A stretch of 19,643 nucleotides of DNA from Cyclostephanos tholiformis (taxonomy: Eukaryota; Bacillariophyta; Thalassiosirophyceae; Thalassiosirales; Thalassiosiraceae). Made by a program: the position numbers and the translations under genes. Shown here piece after piece: positions 19,344 to 19,643 of the stretch. Under the pieces are notes generated by a model, which saw only the letters and a list, made by a program, of their open reading frames with translations, was not told where the DNA came from and did not search any database. Every line of letters begins with the position of its first letter. Positions within the stretch are counted from its first letter, which is position 1. Location of the stretch: contig JALLPB010000225.1 of NCBI GenBank assembly GCA_036939975.1, forward strand, positions 1-19,643. The letters are read 5' to 3'.

Positions 19344-19359
19344 CACTGTAATTACAGTG
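19344..19359. repeat. 16-bp perfect palindrome
   Basis: CACTGTAATTACAGTG equals its own reverse complement. It shares the GTAATTAC core with the motif cluster near 4200. Confidence 0.6.
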
Positions 19360-19562
19360 CTTTACTTGCATGATGAGAGGTAATGCCAGAAACTATATGT
19401 AGAAAAGAGTTGAGGTTCATCAATGTGATAAAATTATGAAGTTTAGGTTTAAGGAATCAATGTTTAGAATGCAAGGGTGTCAACAGGGCATGTCAACTTT
19501 CTTGACACCAGGTGTCAGTTTCTCCAATCTGCTACCAGGCCCTGGTGCAGAGGAGTTCAATA

Positions 19563-19579
19563 CAGAATTCGGAATTCTG
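19563..19579. repeat. 17-bp palindrome centred on one base
   Basis: CAGAATTC, one central G, then GAATTCTG: perfect 8-bp arms. Confidence 0.6.
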
Positions 19580-19618
19580 GGCCGCATGTGACATGAGCCC
19601 AGAAGTTCACTGTAACTT

Positions 19619-19636
19619 GTGTAACTATTGTTACAC
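19619..19636. repeat. Short hairpin
   Basis: GTGTAAC (19619-19625) pairs with GTTACAC (19630-19636) around a 4-nt loop. It is only 7 bp from the window end. Confidence 0.5.
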
Positions 19637-19643
19637 TTTAGGC

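Larger units (their letters stand above)
18243..19643. other. Right flank, no recognised gene
   Basis: Originally contiguous with 9808, on the evidence of the target-site duplication, so its left edge may include 5' sequence of the second recombinase gene. Open frames of 65-79 codons (18468-18271 minus, 18344-18583 plus, 19333-19124 minus) show no domain. Three palindromes lie near the right end. Confidence 0.45.

Overview
The window reads as repeat-rich nuclear DNA of a eukaryote, most likely a diatom or related stramenopile. No host gene is visible. The recognisable coding material is three decayed mobile-element genes, and their best matches, by my recall of protein families, are multicopy elements seen in diatom genomes. 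The organism assignment rests on that recall and was not checked by a search.

Layout. Positions 1-5195 are non-coding and hold short repeats: a diverged tandem pair (701-1070), hairpins, an 84-bp repeat present twice (1613-1696 and 4695-4778), a 28-bp direct repeat near 3000, and a cluster of AATTACTGCAG motifs near 4200. Positions 5196-6977 form a unit in which two nearly identical 145-bp direct repeats bracket a broken plus-strand tyrosine recombinase gene (about 5646-6577). Positions 7771-9808 carry a second broken tyrosine recombinase gene of a different family, on the minus strand.

Positions 9825-18226 are a single minus-strand non-LTR (LINE-type) retrotransposon, bracketed by a 15/16 matching target-site duplication (9809-9824 and 18227-18242). 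Its ORF1 (17785-14664) encodes a gag-like protein. Its ORF2 (14657-10081) encodes an apurinic-type endonuclease, part of a reverse transcriptase, an RNase H and a CCHC zinc knuckle. ORF2 has an internal deletion that removed most of the reverse-transcriptase core and joined the remainder to the RNase H in frame. The element landed at the 5' edge of the second recombinase gene, so that gene was there first. Positions 18243-19643 contain no recognisable gene, only palindromes.

All three coding units are dead. They carry frameshifts and in-frame stops. Seven of the stops are TGA where the family has arginine, as expected from CGA to TGA. Several catalytic residues are lost by G-to-A or C-to-T type changes. 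This points to long residence in methylated, silenced DNA with cytosine deamination.
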